A DNA stretch of 64,000 bases from an uncultured Bacteroidales bacterium (lineage in GTDB: Bacteria > Bacteroidota > Bacteroidia > Bacteroidales > F082). Below, piece after piece: positions 8,237 to 16,461 of this stretch (positions within the stretch are counted from its first letter, which is position 1; each line of letters opens with the position of its first letter). The notes below the pieces were generated by a model. That model was given only the letters and a program-made list of their open reading frames with translations, had not been told where the DNA came from and made no database searches. Location: NCBI GenBank assembly GCA_947307415.1, contig CAMZJA010000001.1:186001-250000 (forward strand), read 5' to 3'. Made by a program: the position numbers and the translations under genes.

Positions 8237-9199
8237 TTATTTACAACTTACAACTAATTCACTTCCAGAGGTATAGGTGAAATCATCGTCATACATCCTA
8301 CCGGTGTGCTCCACCTCGTCTTTGTAGTGCTTCGTCTCACCTCTTTTAATGGTTTCTTTTATCGGATCAGGTTTATTCCCTTCAAGAAAACAAGATTTTA
8401 CGACATATGTCAAGCCTTCGTCGGTCACATCGGTAACCTCGATATAAGCTTCTTCCGCGTTAATATGGAAATCGCCGTTGTACAAAACCACGCCCTCGTT
8501 GTAACGCAGTTTGCCTTTTTTAGCGATGAAGAGACATCTCACAGCCTCTGAATAGCCGAATCCATGATGACTCTCGCCCACCATCAAAAACATCGCTTTC
8601 TTACCGCTTTCAAGCTCGATGGTGTCGAAGTCAAGGTTGCCGTGTTGCCATAAAGCAGTGAATTTCACACCATTTTTAAAGGTGTACGTGCCAATGCCGT
8701 TGCAATAACCATCTGGAAACTCGCACACGTCGCCGTTCACCATCTTATGTATGCAGTGCCCGCTGAGTCGGCCTCCCTCAAACTCACCCTCGAAATATTC
8801 CTTGCCGCTGGCGAAGCTGCCGTCGTAGCCGTCTTTCGTAATCTTGCCGTGGCCATGACGCTTGCCTTCTTTGAAGCCGCCTTCGTATTTCTCGCTAATA
8901 TTACTCAGATGCAGTCCTCGCTCGTCGTTGTTGACCGACACGCCTTGGCCGTGCTCCTTGTCGTCGAGCCACTCGCCATTGTATTCATAGCTGTGACTGG
9001 CGCCGCCGCCCATCGAAAACTGGTGGTATTTGCCTTTGCCGCAACGTTTGCCGTCGCGCCATTCTCCCTCATACTCACCGATATAGCCGTTCAAAGCATA
9101 GCTCATGTAGCCGTAGCCGTGCGGCTGGCCGTTTTCGTTCACCTCGCCCTCGTAATGGTCGCCGTTTTCAAAATCGATATTGGTTCTTTTTTTAGTCAT
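8237..9199 (-). CDS. MORN-repeat protein
   Basis: About 320 residues with six or more MORN-like units: DFENGDHYEGEVNENGQPHG, YIGEYEGEWRDGKRCGKGKY, YNGEWLDDKEHGQG, YEGGFKEGKRHGHGKI, YFEGEFEGGRLSG. MORN repeats form elongated beta sheets used in binding or scaffolding. The last 120 residues have no repeats. There is no signal peptide. I prefer the start at 9199 (MTKKRTNIDFENGD) because it leaves 10 bases after the upstream stop; a start at 9223 would overlap that gene. The role in a queuosine operon is unknown. Confidence 0.8.
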   Translation of the reverse strand: MTKKRTNIDFENGDHYEGEVNENGQPHGYGYMSYALNGYIGEYEGEWRDGKRCGKGKYHQFSMGGGASHSYEYNGEWLDDKEHGQGVSVNNDERGLHLSNISEKYEGGFKEGKRHGHGKITKDGYDGSFASGKEYFEGEFEGGRLSGHCIHKMVNGDVCEFPDGYCNGIGTYTFKNGVKFTALWQHGNLDFDTIELESGKKAMFLMVGESHHGFGYSEAVRCLFIAKKGKLRYNEGVVLYNGDFHINAEEAYIEVTDVTDEGLTYVVKSCFLEGNKPDPIKETIKRGETKHYKDEVEHTGRMYDDDFTYTSGSELVVSCK

Positions 9200-9209
9200 A
9201 ATCTTATGT

Positions 9210-9506
9210 TTAAACTCTTTCAATCAAAAAACTGACCGGTCGGAAGCCGTCGTTACAGCTTATCATCGCCGAGTTAGGGTTTTTCATCCAGCCGTCGTAA
9301 AAATTGCCACGTCCAGCCGCCAGCTCCTGCACAAACCAACGCATTGATTCCCAAGCGCTTTCGCACATCCCCTCCGGCTTCTCGCCATCCACCGAAATCC
9401 ACGTCTGCCCCTCTCTCACATCACACGTATGCTCAATCGGATTCTCATATTTCTCCTGCAAATCCGTGTAGTTTGCTTTTCTTATGGCAGTAATTCTGAC
9501 GTTCAT
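9210..9506 (-). CDS. TIGR04076 family protein
   Basis: 98 residues. The pattern VRITAIRKANYTDLQEKYE, HTCDVREGQTWIS, PEGMCESAWESM and ISCNDGFRPVSFLIERV matches the small TIGR04076 family as I recall it. Conserved Cys residues (TCDV, GMC, SCND) suggest metal or redox chemistry, but no function is established. It starts 1 base after queF ends, inside the queuosine operon. Confidence 0.75.
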   Translation of the reverse strand: MNVRITAIRKANYTDLQEKYENPIEHTCDVREGQTWISVDGEKPEGMCESAWESMRWFVQELAAGRGNFYDGWMKNPNSAMISCNDGFRPVSFLIERV

Positions 9507-9507
9507 T

Positions 9508-9969
9508 TTAGCGTATCTGGTAATTTCTTAACCTCTCCTCCGCCATCTTCTCAAATTTAGTTCCCGGCTTGCCGTAATTGGCATAAGGATAAATGCTGAT
9601 GCCGCCACGTGGCAGGAACAATCCCAACACCTCGATGTAGCGCGGATCCATCAGCTTTACTAAGTCGTTGAGAATGATGTTGATAACGTCCTCGTGGAAG
9701 TCACCGTGGTTTCTGAATGAGAACATATAAAGCTTCAAGCTCTTGCTCTCCACCATCTTCCTGTCGGGGATGTACATTATCTTTATCTCAGCAAAATCAG
9801 GCTGTCCCGTGATCGGGCAGAGGGCGGTGAACTCAGGGCAGTTGAACTGCACCCAGTAGTCGCGTTCAGGATGCTGGTTTTCGAACGCCTCGAGAACCTC
9901 TGGCGCATATGTCTCCGGAATCTTCGAGTAGCGGCCTAACGAATGTAAGTTTTCTTCTTTTCTATCCAT
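9508..9969 (-). CDS. queF: NADPH-dependent preQ0 reductase QueF
   Basis: 153 residues, the short single-domain (YkvM-like) type. QueF reduces 7-cyano-7-deazaguanine (preQ0) to preQ1 in queuosine synthesis. The active-site block [15 protein letters not shown] has the nucleophile Cys51 and the catalytic Asp58. The NADPH-binding segment follows ([20 protein letters not shown]). It sits 3 bases from queD, so operon membership is clear. Confidence 0.95.
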   Translation of the reverse strand: MDRKEENLHSLGRYSKIPETYAPEVLEAFENQHPERDYWVQFNCPEFTALCPITGQPDFAEIKIMYIPDRKMVESKSLKLYMFSFRNHGDFHEDVINIILNDLVKLMDPRYIEVLGLFLPRGGISIYPYANYGKPGTKFEKMAEERLRNYQIR

Positions 9970-9972
9970 TTT

Positions 9973-10305
9973 TCAATCTTTTTCGTAAGTGGCAATATTT
10001 CCTGATGTTTCCTGCACATCGACGCGGTAGCAGTTGGTGATCTGCTCGCAGCACCAGCGCGCGATGTTTTCCGATGTAGGATTGCATTTCAGCACATCAT
10101 TAATCATCTTATGGTCGAGGGCATCGACAATGCGGCTCTTTATCTCGGTGAAGTCGACCACCATGCCGTTTTTGTCGAGTTCCTTGGCCTTGCAATAGAT
10201 GGTTATCATCCAGTTATGACCGTGAAACGCACTGCATTTGCTCTCGTGGTCGAGTTCCAGACGGTGCGCTCCCGAAATCTCTATCGTTTTTTTGATGTAA
10301 TACAT
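9973..10305 (-). CDS. queD: 6-carboxy-5,6,7,8-tetrahydropterin synthase QueD
   Basis: 110 residues. Zinc ligands His14 (SGAHRLELDH), His28 and His30 (FHGHNW), catalytic Cys24 (ESKCSAFHGH) and the DFTEIK and DHKMIND blocks are all present. It converts dihydroneopterin triphosphate to carboxy-tetrahydropterin, the second step of preQ0 synthesis. queC and queE are not in this window. It lies 3 bases after the transporter gene. Confidence 0.93.
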   Translation of the reverse strand: MYYIKKTIEISGAHRLELDHESKCSAFHGHNWMITIYCKAKELDKNGMVVDFTEIKSRIVDALDHKMINDVLKCNPTSENIARWCCEQITNCYRVDVQETSGNIATYEKD

Positions 10306-10308
10306 ATC

Positions 10309-10998
10309 TTATTTCTTAAAAATATTGTATGAAATATTTGTGTCGTAAACGTCAACGTTTTCTACCTTTTTCACCCATTTCACCACACGGATCGTCACCG
10401 GAAGGATGATGATTTCGTAGGCTGTTTTGAGTGCTACCTGCCAAAGTACGAAACTCGGCATCTGGTCGAGCGGCACTATGCCCAACAAAGCCACCGGGAA
10501 AAAGATAACTGAGTCGCAGGCCTCGCCTAGCAATGTGCTCAAGACAGCGCGCAGCGTGAAACGTTTACCGTTATCGCGCACCTTCATCTTGCTCATCACG
10601 AAGGCGTTCATGAACGAGCCTATCAAGAAGGCTAAAAACGATGCGAAGACGATGCGCGGCGCGATGCCGAAGATGGCGTGAAAGCCAATGCCGGCTGGTG
10701 TTTCCTGCCACCATGCCACTCCAGGGATAAGGTCGATGAGCCAACCAAGGATGACGAAGAAGAAATTCAGCGCGAACGCCATCCAGATGAGCGTCTTAGC
10801 TCTTCTGAACCCCCACACCTCGCTCACCACGTCGTTGACGATGTAGCTGATCGGGAACACGAAGATTGCGCCGGTGAAGTTGGCCGGACCAAATGAAATT
10901 TGTTTTGTGGCGAAGAGGTTCGCCATCATGAGACTTGCGGTAAACAGCGTCGCCAGAACCAAAAACAGCACGCTGACTTGATGTGTTTTCTGTGTCAT
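10309..10998 (-). CDS. yhhQ: Queuosine-precursor transporter, YhhQ/VUT family
   Basis: 229 residues, about six membrane helices. Family marks: LMMANLFATKQISFG near the N-terminus, FPISYIVNDVVSEVWG and SFLAFLIGSFMNAFVMSKMK. YhhQ imports preQ0/preQ1 in E. coli; the position ahead of queD and queF supports that here. It starts 2 bases after the tail of the pseudoknot described at 11000-11036, and it is the first gene of a six-gene operon. Confidence 0.9.
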   Translation of the reverse strand: MTQKTHQVSVLFLVLATLFTASLMMANLFATKQISFGPANFTGAIFVFPISYIVNDVVSEVWGFRRAKTLIWMAFALNFFFVILGWLIDLIPGVAWWQETPAGIGFHAIFGIAPRIVFASFLAFLIGSFMNAFVMSKMKVRDNGKRFTLRAVLSTLLGEACDSVIFFPVALLGIVPLDQMPSFVLWQVALKTAYEIIILPVTIRVVKWVKKVENVDVYDTNISYNIFKK

Positions 10999-10999
10999 A

Positions 11000-11036
11000 T
11001 CTTGTTTTGTTAAAGGGGGTTTCCAAGTACCCCTGG
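11000..11036 (-). promoter_or_regulatory. Candidate preQ1-I-like riboswitch (H-type pseudoknot) in the leader of yhhQ
   Basis: Reverse strand: stem AGGGG (11034-11030) and CCCCT (11018-11014), enclosing the loop TACTTGGAAAC, then the A-rich tail TTAACAAAACAAG. Loop CTTG can pair with tail CAAG (11004-11001), making a pseudoknot. Small stem, loop, A-rich tail and tail-loop helix just before the start codon is the layout of preQ1-I riboswitches. The predicted transcript starts near 11044, so this fold is almost the whole leader. The match was made by eye; conservation of the ligand-pairing C is plausible, not proven. Confidence 0.45.
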
Positions 11037-11049
11037 TTACTAAATCGCT

Positions 11050-11058
11050 GCAAAATTA
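11050..11058 (-). promoter_or_regulatory. -7 promoter box for the queuosine operon
   Basis: Reverse strand TAATTTTGC; predicted start near 11044, giving a leader of about 46 bases. Confidence 0.7.
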
Positions 11059-11200
11059 CGACTTTTTTGAATACAACATCATTTTTAAAACATTTTTAAT
11101 ACCCTTTGCAGAAATGCGACCTACCACAGGGTACTGTTGAGCATTTCGAAAATGACACTAATAATCTTGATAGTTAATGTCATTTAATCAAATTTTTTTG

Positions 11201-11209
11201 TATTTTTGC
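11201..11209 (+). promoter_or_regulatory. -7 promoter box for the 11227 thioesterase gene
   Basis: TATTTTTGC, 17 bases before the ATG at 11227; an ATG-like start at 11206 would overlap this box and is rejected. Confidence 0.7.
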
Positions 11210-11226
11210 CAATAATTTCATCAATC

Positions 11227-11685
11227 ATGAAAGCAACTTTCTCACAACGTCTCATCAAACTAGCTGACCTGAATCATCATCAGACATTTTTCGCAGGCCG
11301 CTGTTCAGAATATTTCCTTGAGAGCTCGTATTTCGCTGTGGCTCAATATGTCGACACCAAAGACACTGTGCTTCTCGTGCTTCATGGCATCGACTTCAAA
11401 TTCCCTATCTTCGCAGGCGACATCGTCACCTACGAGAGCAAAGTCATTGCCGCAGGCCGCTCAACGCTGACCGTCTACACAAAGATGTACCGCAGCCGCG
11501 AACCCGAGAAAGTAGCCGCCGACGGCTTCGCCACATTCTCATATCTCGATGAGAATCATCACTCAAAACCGCACGGCGTGGTCATCACACCGGAAACCGA
11601 CGAGGAACGCTGGCTCAACCAGCAAGCCATCGAGGTGCTGGAGGAATCGAAACGCAGAGCTAAAGCATTGAATAATAAAAAATAA
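11227..11685 (+). CDS. Acyl-CoA thioesterase, YciA/BFIT-like hotdog
   Basis: 152 residues. The N-terminal pattern HHQTFFAGRCSEYFLESSYFA and the strand FPIFAGDIVTYESKVIAAGR with STLTVYTKMY match the acyl-CoA hydrolase (YciA-like) hotdog family. Expected to hydrolyse acyl-CoA in the cytosol. The C-terminal 30 residues are charged helix. It is followed after 17 bases by the TPR lipoprotein gene, so the two may share a transcript. Confidence 0.8.
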   Translation: MKATFSQRLIKLADLNHHQTFFAGRCSEYFLESSYFAVAQYVDTKDTVLLVLHGIDFKFPIFAGDIVTYESKVIAAGRSTLTVYTKMYRSREPEKVAADGFATFSYLDENHHSKPHGVVITPETDEERWLNQQAIEVLEESKRRAKALNNKK

Positions 11686-11702
11686 CAAAATCATTCATAT
11701 AG

Positions 11703-13040
11703 ATGAAATACCCTTTAATAACATTACTGATATTATTATTCTGCTTCAGCGGATGTAAAAACCAGACGGTTCGTAAAGAAATCGACAAAGCCTACAGCAG
11801 AGACACTCTTGTGAAGATTGCCTCCCGCAACTTTGACGACGCCATTCAATATGTTATTGAAGGCGAGGTGAACGGCAAACTCACCCCCTATCAGGCCAAC
11901 TACCTGTGCGCCCAGCTCACCTACCAGTTTACGCCAAACAACCTGGTGGCTGTAAAATACTGCCAGAACGCGCTGCTCGCGCTCAACGTCGACGACAACT
12001 ACGAAGACCGTGTCGAGGTTCTCTATCTCCTCTGCAATGTGTCATATGCGGCATTAGACCTTAACACCAGCATCAAAGCCGCCATCGAAGGTAAAGCCAT
12101 AGCTCACAATCATAAAATGGATTTCGAAGAGGCGTCGTTCGACTATATCGTAGGACGTTGCCGATTCAATATGGGCGAGATGGAAGGCCTCGACATCATG
12201 CGCGAATCAATCTATAGAGCCCGTAAATACGCCGAAAAAAGGATAGAATTCGGACATCTTGTGTTTTTTGTAGGCGACCTTACTTTATGCTACGCCACTT
12301 TAGGACACACTAATACAGACTACATGTACGACCTTTTATCTGAACTGGATATCCACGAGCAGATTATCAACGAGATGGAAAACCGTTTCCCTCAAGCCAA
12401 AGACTACTGCGACAGAAACCGCCATCAGATTGCCTTGTATCGTGCCGTGGCGAACGCCGCATTGGGTAATCCCGAAAAAGCCGATATCTATATGAAGCAG
12501 TGCTTGTCGTCAAGATTCGCATACTCCCCTTCCGAATATCCACGTTATATTGACTATTACGCAGAAAGAGGTAATATTGATTCTGTACTGGCGATAAGCA
12601 AAAAATTCCCTTACGAAGGCGACACCATACAACGTACATACCGCAGAGAACTCACGCTGTTGGAGCTGGCGTACCGTAAGGCTGGCGACAACGACATGGC
12701 CAACGAATATCATAAACGTTGTCTGTTGATTTCGGAGCTCATCGACAAACGCGAGCAGAAGGAAGGTCTGGAGAAAAACGCCGTGAAATACGAGTCACAA
12801 AACTACCTCCTCGCCCTCAACGACTATGAGGATTCCATGGTAAGATTACGTGGAATGCTGTTCATAGTCCTGATATTAATCGGATTATTCGCAACCTTAG
12901 GATTTTTCATCCATAGGAGAAGAGTCAAAGCTGTCGACCGAAGAATGGCAAATCTGCAAAAACAGATGCACATGATGCAGCAGAAGAAAACAAAACCTGC
13001 CGCATCGGCGAAAAAGCCAAAAGATCAGCCTACTTCATGA
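11703..13040 (+). CDS. TPR-like lipoprotein with a C-terminal membrane segment
   Basis: 445 residues. A lipoprotein signal (FCFSGC) precedes an all-helical region with tetratricopeptide-like hairpins, then one membrane helix near residues 382-402 (LRGMLFIVLILIGLFATLGF) and a basic/Gln-rich tail (RRRVKAVDRRMANLQKQMHM). This resembles the periplasmic sensor half of Bacteroidetes regulators whose cytoplasmic output domain is missing; only about 40 residues follow the membrane. A true function cannot be named. It overlaps the convergent GH92 gene by 11 bases. Confidence 0.7.
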   Translation: MKYPLITLLILLFCFSGCKNQTVRKEIDKAYSRDTLVKIASRNFDDAIQYVIEGEVNGKLTPYQANYLCAQLTYQFTPNNLVAVKYCQNALLALNVDDNYEDRVEVLYLLCNVSYAALDLNTSIKAAIEGKAIAHNHKMDFEEASFDYIVGRCRFNMGEMEGLDIMRESIYRARKYAEKRIEFGHLVFFVGDLTLCYATLGHTNTDYMYDLLSELDIHEQIINEMENRFPQAKDYCDRNRHQIALYRAVANAALGNPEKADIYMKQCLSSRFAYSPSEYPRYIDYYAERGNIDSVLAISKKFPYEGDTIQRTYRRELTLLELAYRKAGDNDMANEYHKRCLLISELIDKREQKEGLEKNAVKYESQNYLLALNDYEDSMVRLRGMLFIVLILIGLFATLGFFIHRRRVKAVDRRMANLQKQMHMMQQKKTKPAASAKKPKDQPTS

Positions 13041-15252
13041 TAAACTCCAAAGTTCCGCCGTCAACGATCTGTTGATGTGTGAGTTTGTAGTCTTTTATAG
13101 CTTTTCCATTCAGTTTCACGCTCTTCACATGGACGCGTTCAGCTGTCTTGTTTTTCGCCGTGATGACGAAGTCGTTGCCGTTTTCAAGATGCAGCGTCGC
13201 CTTGGTGAACAGCGGCGTGCCTATGACATATTCAGCTGAGCCGGCGTGGAACGGATAGAATCCGAGGCTCGAAAAGATGTACCACGCCGACATCTGTCCG
13301 CAGTCGTCGTTGCCGGCGTAGCCGCATGGCGTGGCGCGGTAAAACTCGCTCCTCACCTGCTCCACCAGCTCTTGTGTCCTCTCAGGCTTTCCCGCGAAGT
13401 TATAAAGATATACCGTATGATGGCTCGGTTCGTTACCGTGAGCGTACTGTCCGATGAAGCCGCTGGCGTTGCCGTCGACATCGCCTGATGTGGCAGTCAG
13501 ACTGAAGTTTTCGTCAAGTTTCTTTAAAAAGGCTTTTTTGCTGCCGAAAAGGTCAATTAAACCTTGAGGATCTTGAGGCACGAACCACATGTATTGCCAT
13601 GCGTTGCCTTCCACAAAGCAAGGCTGCTCGTAGCTGAGCGGGTCGAAACCCTCGAGCCAGTTGCCGTTTTCGTCTTTCGGGCGGAAGAAACCGGTCTCAG
13701 GGTCAAAGAGGTTCTTATAAAACATGCTGCGGCGGTAGAAACGCTCGTAGTCATCGGTTTTGCCCAGTTTTTTTGCCACCAAAGCCACGCAGGCATCGTC
13801 GAAAGCCTGCTCCATGGTGATGCTGACGCTCTCATTCTGAAGAGTCTGCGGCAAGTAACCATATTGTTCCCAAATCTCGAAAGGTGAGTTGTAATGGCTG
13901 CGTGTGCTGCTCTCAACCATCGCCTGATAAGCTTCTTCCACGTCGATGCCCGGAATCTCTGCCAGAATGGCATCAGCCAAAACTGGGATGGCGTGGTTGC
14001 CGATCATGCAGTAGTTGTCCTGACCCCAAAGGTCCCAAATCGGAAGGTAGCCGTAGGTTTGGTGATGAAGAACCATGTCGCGCACGAACTGTGCGGCGAT
14101 ATCAGGCGCAATCAAAGTGTAGAGCGGATGCGCTGCGCGGAAGGTGTCCCACAGACTGAAGGTGCTGTGATAGGTCTGTCCTTCTGGCATCTGCTTGATT
14201 TCGAAGTTGGTGTCCATGTAACGTCCGTCGACGTCGCTCATGGTGTTTGGCTGCATCAAAACATGATACAAACCCGTGTAAAATATGGTTTTTTGCTCGT
14301 CGGTGCCTTCGATATCGATGCGGCTGAGTTCTTTTTGCCAGACATCGTGGGCGTTTTGTACATATTCGTTGAAGTTCCAGCTTTGAGCCTCGGCGAGCAT
14401 GTTTTTGCGTGCACCGTCATTGTCGACAGGGGAGATGGCGACTTTCACGATAAGTTCCTGATTATCAGTATCATCAAAGCTTAAAGCTGCACGCAATGTT
14501 CGGCCGTTCACCACATTGCTGTTGCCGACGTTGAGACTGCCATTCATTAAAATGTGCTTGCTGATTGGCTTCGAGAACTCGGCGCGGAAATAAATTTTAC
14601 GCAGCTTCGCCCATCCGCAGACCACGCGATAGCCTTCGACGGTATGGTCGTCGACGATGCGAATCTGAGCCTGAATGATGTCATAGTAACGGCGTCCAGA
14701 GTAATATGCGTCGCCACGATAGGTGCCGCGGTCGAGGTCTAAAACCACGTTTTGTGGCTTGCCTTTCGGGAAGGTATACTTCGTGATTCCTGTTCTGACA
14801 GTCGCCGAAACCTCGACATTCACCGCGCTTTCCTGCAGAAACACCTGATAATAGCCTGGTCTTGCCGCCTCGTTTGCATGGCTGTAGTGCTGACCGAAAT
14901 CGGCATTTTTCAGCTGCTCGGGCGTTACCTCGGCCGAAACAGGCATAAGGCTCACGTCGATGAGATCGGTGCAGCCCGTTCCACTGAGGTGTGTGTGCGT
15001 GAAGCCGTAGATCACGTCTTTGTTATAGTCGTAACCCGAGCAAGGATCCCATGTCACCATCAGCTCGGTCTCCGGACTCAGCTGCACCATGCCCTGCGGC
15101 ATAGTGGCGCCAGGAAAAGTGCTTCCGCTCAGCGCGCCGGTCTCGTCGGTCTGCGTGCCGATGAAAGGATTAACGTATTTTGTGTAGTCTTGCGCCTGAA
15201 CATTCAGGAAAAGCGGCAGCAAAAATGCCAGAAGTGTTGTTAACTTTTTCAT
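13030..15252 (-). CDS. GH92 alpha-mannosidase, secreted
   Basis: 740 residues with a cleavable signal peptide (LLAFLLPLFLNVQAQ). GH92 enzymes are calcium-dependent exo-alpha-mannosidases acting on N-glycans or yeast mannan. Family blocks: YVNPFIGTQ, FPGATMPQGMVQLSPETE, GYDYNKDVIYGFTHTHLSGT, FSLWDTFRAAHPLYTLIAP, and GYAGNDDCGQMSAWYIFSSL, which holds the family's catalytic Asp residues. Full length. The start at 15252 is chosen because it follows the promoter box at 15272; a start at 15273 would overlap it. Not flanked by SusC/SusD genes. Confidence 0.95.
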   Translation of the reverse strand: MKKLTTLLAFLLPLFLNVQAQDYTKYVNPFIGTQTDETGALSGSTFPGATMPQGMVQLSPETELMVTWDPCSGYDYNKDVIYGFTHTHLSGTGCTDLIDVSLMPVSAEVTPEQLKNADFGQHYSHANEAARPGYYQVFLQESAVNVEVSATVRTGITKYTFPKGKPQNVVLDLDRGTYRGDAYYSGRRYYDIIQAQIRIVDDHTVEGYRVVCGWAKLRKIYFRAEFSKPISKHILMNGSLNVGNSNVVNGRTLRAALSFDDTDNQELIVKVAISPVDNDGARKNMLAEAQSWNFNEYVQNAHDVWQKELSRIDIEGTDEQKTIFYTGLYHVLMQPNTMSDVDGRYMDTNFEIKQMPEGQTYHSTFSLWDTFRAAHPLYTLIAPDIAAQFVRDMVLHHQTYGYLPIWDLWGQDNYCMIGNHAIPVLADAILAEIPGIDVEEAYQAMVESSTRSHYNSPFEIWEQYGYLPQTLQNESVSITMEQAFDDACVALVAKKLGKTDDYERFYRRSMFYKNLFDPETGFFRPKDENGNWLEGFDPLSYEQPCFVEGNAWQYMWFVPQDPQGLIDLFGSKKAFLKKLDENFSLTATSGDVDGNASGFIGQYAHGNEPSHHTVYLYNFAGKPERTQELVEQVRSEFYRATPCGYAGNDDCGQMSAWYIFSSLGFYPFHAGSAEYVIGTPLFTKATLHLENGNDFVITAKNKTAERVHVKSVKLNGKAIKDYKLTHQQIVDGGTLEFIMK

Positions 15253-15271
15253 TTTTTCATTTTTTTCGACC

Positions 15272-15280
15272 ACAAAGATA
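15272..15280 (-). promoter_or_regulatory. -7 promoter box for the GH92 gene
   Basis: Reverse strand TATCTTTGT, 19 bases upstream of the ATG at 15252. Confidence 0.6.
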
Positions 15281-15417
15281 ATGAAAAAAGATATATCGTG
15301 ATAAATTTAATAAAAATCTTTCTTTAGTAAATCATTGTATATCAGTATCTTACGAAAAATATTAAAATTTTTTTAAAAATATTTCAAATTTTTTGTGGTT
15401 TATATTATAAACTTGTT

Positions 15418-15426
15418 TATCTTTGC
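15418..15426 (+). promoter_or_regulatory. -7 promoter box for the 15500 membrane protein/regulator pair
   Basis: TATCTTTGC with a TTTG stretch about 25 bases upstream as the -33 element; leads to a leader of roughly 70 bases. Confidence 0.65.
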
Positions 15427-15499
15427 AGCGTCGTTTAGGACATAAAGTGCACTTAGTATTAATTAAAAAAGGTAAAATTAACAATTTAAAATTTAAACT

Positions 15500-16084
15500 A
15501 TGGAAAACAACATTGAAAACAAAGAAATGACGGCTCAGCAGAGCCTCGAAATCATCACCGAGATGATGAACAACAGTCGCCGCGCTATCCTTCAGAATAG
15601 CGGTAAACACTTTATCCTTTGGGGCGTACTCCTTATGGTTATGTCGCTGGTGATTTATGAATTGATTCACGTTACGAGAGACCCGATTTGGAATATGTTA
15701 TGGTTTGCGATGCCGCTTATCGGCTTCCCTATGGCACATTTTATCGGCAAAAACAAGGTTGAAGTCCCGCAAAGCGTCATCAGCAAACAGCTTCACGGCA
15801 TCTGGCTCGCCTATTGCGCCTTCGCGGTCGTGATCAGCTCCGTTTTTATGTTCATAGCGCCGCAGTGCCTGACACTCATAATAATTCTGGTGTTTGGCTT
15901 CGCTGAATGCATTTCTGGCATCTCGTTGAAAAACTGGGCGATGATAGTCGGCGGTTTCATTATCGGAGTCGGCGGTGCCATTGCGGCCATTGTTCTTCGT
16001 TCGGAAGCCCAGCTGCTTTTGTTCACACTGTGCGGACTGATTCTTCTGGTGTCTGGCTTGATTGTCAAATCTCAAAACAAATAG
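15500..16084 (+). CDS. Polytopic membrane protein of unknown function
   Basis: 194 residues. A soluble N-terminus (MTAQQSLEIITEMMNNSRRAI) is followed by about five to six membrane helices (FILWGVLLMVMSLVIYELI; MLWFAMPLIGFPMAHFIG; and others to the end). No catalytic motif is seen. It is translated 2 bases ahead of a winged-helix regulator, a pairing common in Bacteroidetes, where the regulator probably controls the membrane protein. Confidence 0.75.
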   Translation: MENNIENKEMTAQQSLEIITEMMNNSRRAILQNSGKHFILWGVLLMVMSLVIYELIHVTRDPIWNMLWFAMPLIGFPMAHFIGKNKVEVPQSVISKQLHGIWLAYCAFAVVISSVFMFIAPQCLTLIIILVFGFAECISGISLKNWAMIVGGFIIGVGGAIAAIVLRSEAQLLLFTLCGLILLVSGLIVKSQNK

Positions 16085-16086
16085 CC

Positions 16087-16368
16087 ATGTTTCCGAAACT
16101 TGACCCCATTCTTCATTCCGAGCTGAGGCTGGCTGTGATGTCAATCCTGGCCGGTGTCGACAGTGCCGAGTTCAGCTACATCAAGAAGCAAACCGGCGCC
16201 ACCTCGGGCAACCTCAGCGTGCAGATCGACAAGCTCAGCGCGGCAGGTTACATCTCTGTCGAGAAAGGCTTCAAGGGGAAGATGCCTTGCACCACCTGCA
16301 AAATCACGCAATCCGGACTCACGGCTTTCGAAAACTACGTCAACTCACTGAAAGAGTATCTCATTTAA
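16087..16368 (+). CDS. Winged-helix transcriptional regulator (MarR/ArsR-like, PF13601 type)
   Basis: 93 residues, one winged-helix domain: LHSELRLAVMSILAGVD, FSYIKKQTGATSGNLSVQID (recognition helix), KLSAAGYISVEKGF and the wing GKMPCTTCKITQSG, ending in a dimerisation helix. Length and pattern fit the small 'winged helix DNA-binding domain' regulators. The pair Cys-x-x-Cys in the wing (CTTC) could bind metal or sense redox state; this is speculative. Followed by a strong terminator at 16381. Confidence 0.85.
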   Translation: MFPKLDPILHSELRLAVMSILAGVDSAEFSYIKKQTGATSGNLSVQIDKLSAAGYISVEKGFKGKMPCTTCKITQSGLTAFENYVNSLKEYLI

Positions 16369-16380
16369 AACTTAATACAC

Positions 16381-16414
16381 AAAAAAGGCTCTTAGAATTC
16401 TAAGAGCCTTTTTT
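16381..16414. terminator. Bidirectional rho-independent terminator
   Basis: A near-perfect palindrome: AAAAAAGGCTCTTAGAA and its complement TTCTAAGAGCCTTTTTT. It ends the regulator transcript and, before the element inserted, would have served the convergent DUF2795 gene too. Confidence 0.9.
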
Positions 16415-16439
16415 ACATTGACAATCAATGACTTATCCC

Positions 16440-16461
16440 ACTAGTACTCATCTTCGTGGAA
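16440..16461. other. Left attachment site (attL) of the integrated element
   Basis: ACTAGTACTCATCTTCGTGG plus AA. Reverse strand reads the codons for FHEDEY and a stop, the same C-terminus as the DUF2795 gene at 21693. It matches 21692-21713 at 20 of 22 positions; both differences are synonymous. No coding sequence continues on its right side. Confidence 0.8.

Noticed and set aside
11101-11200. Region between the queuosine promoter and the 11227 gene examined for an RNA gene
   Set aside because: Only AT-rich sequence and a weak partial hairpin (TACCACAGGGTA) were found; nothing to support an RNA.
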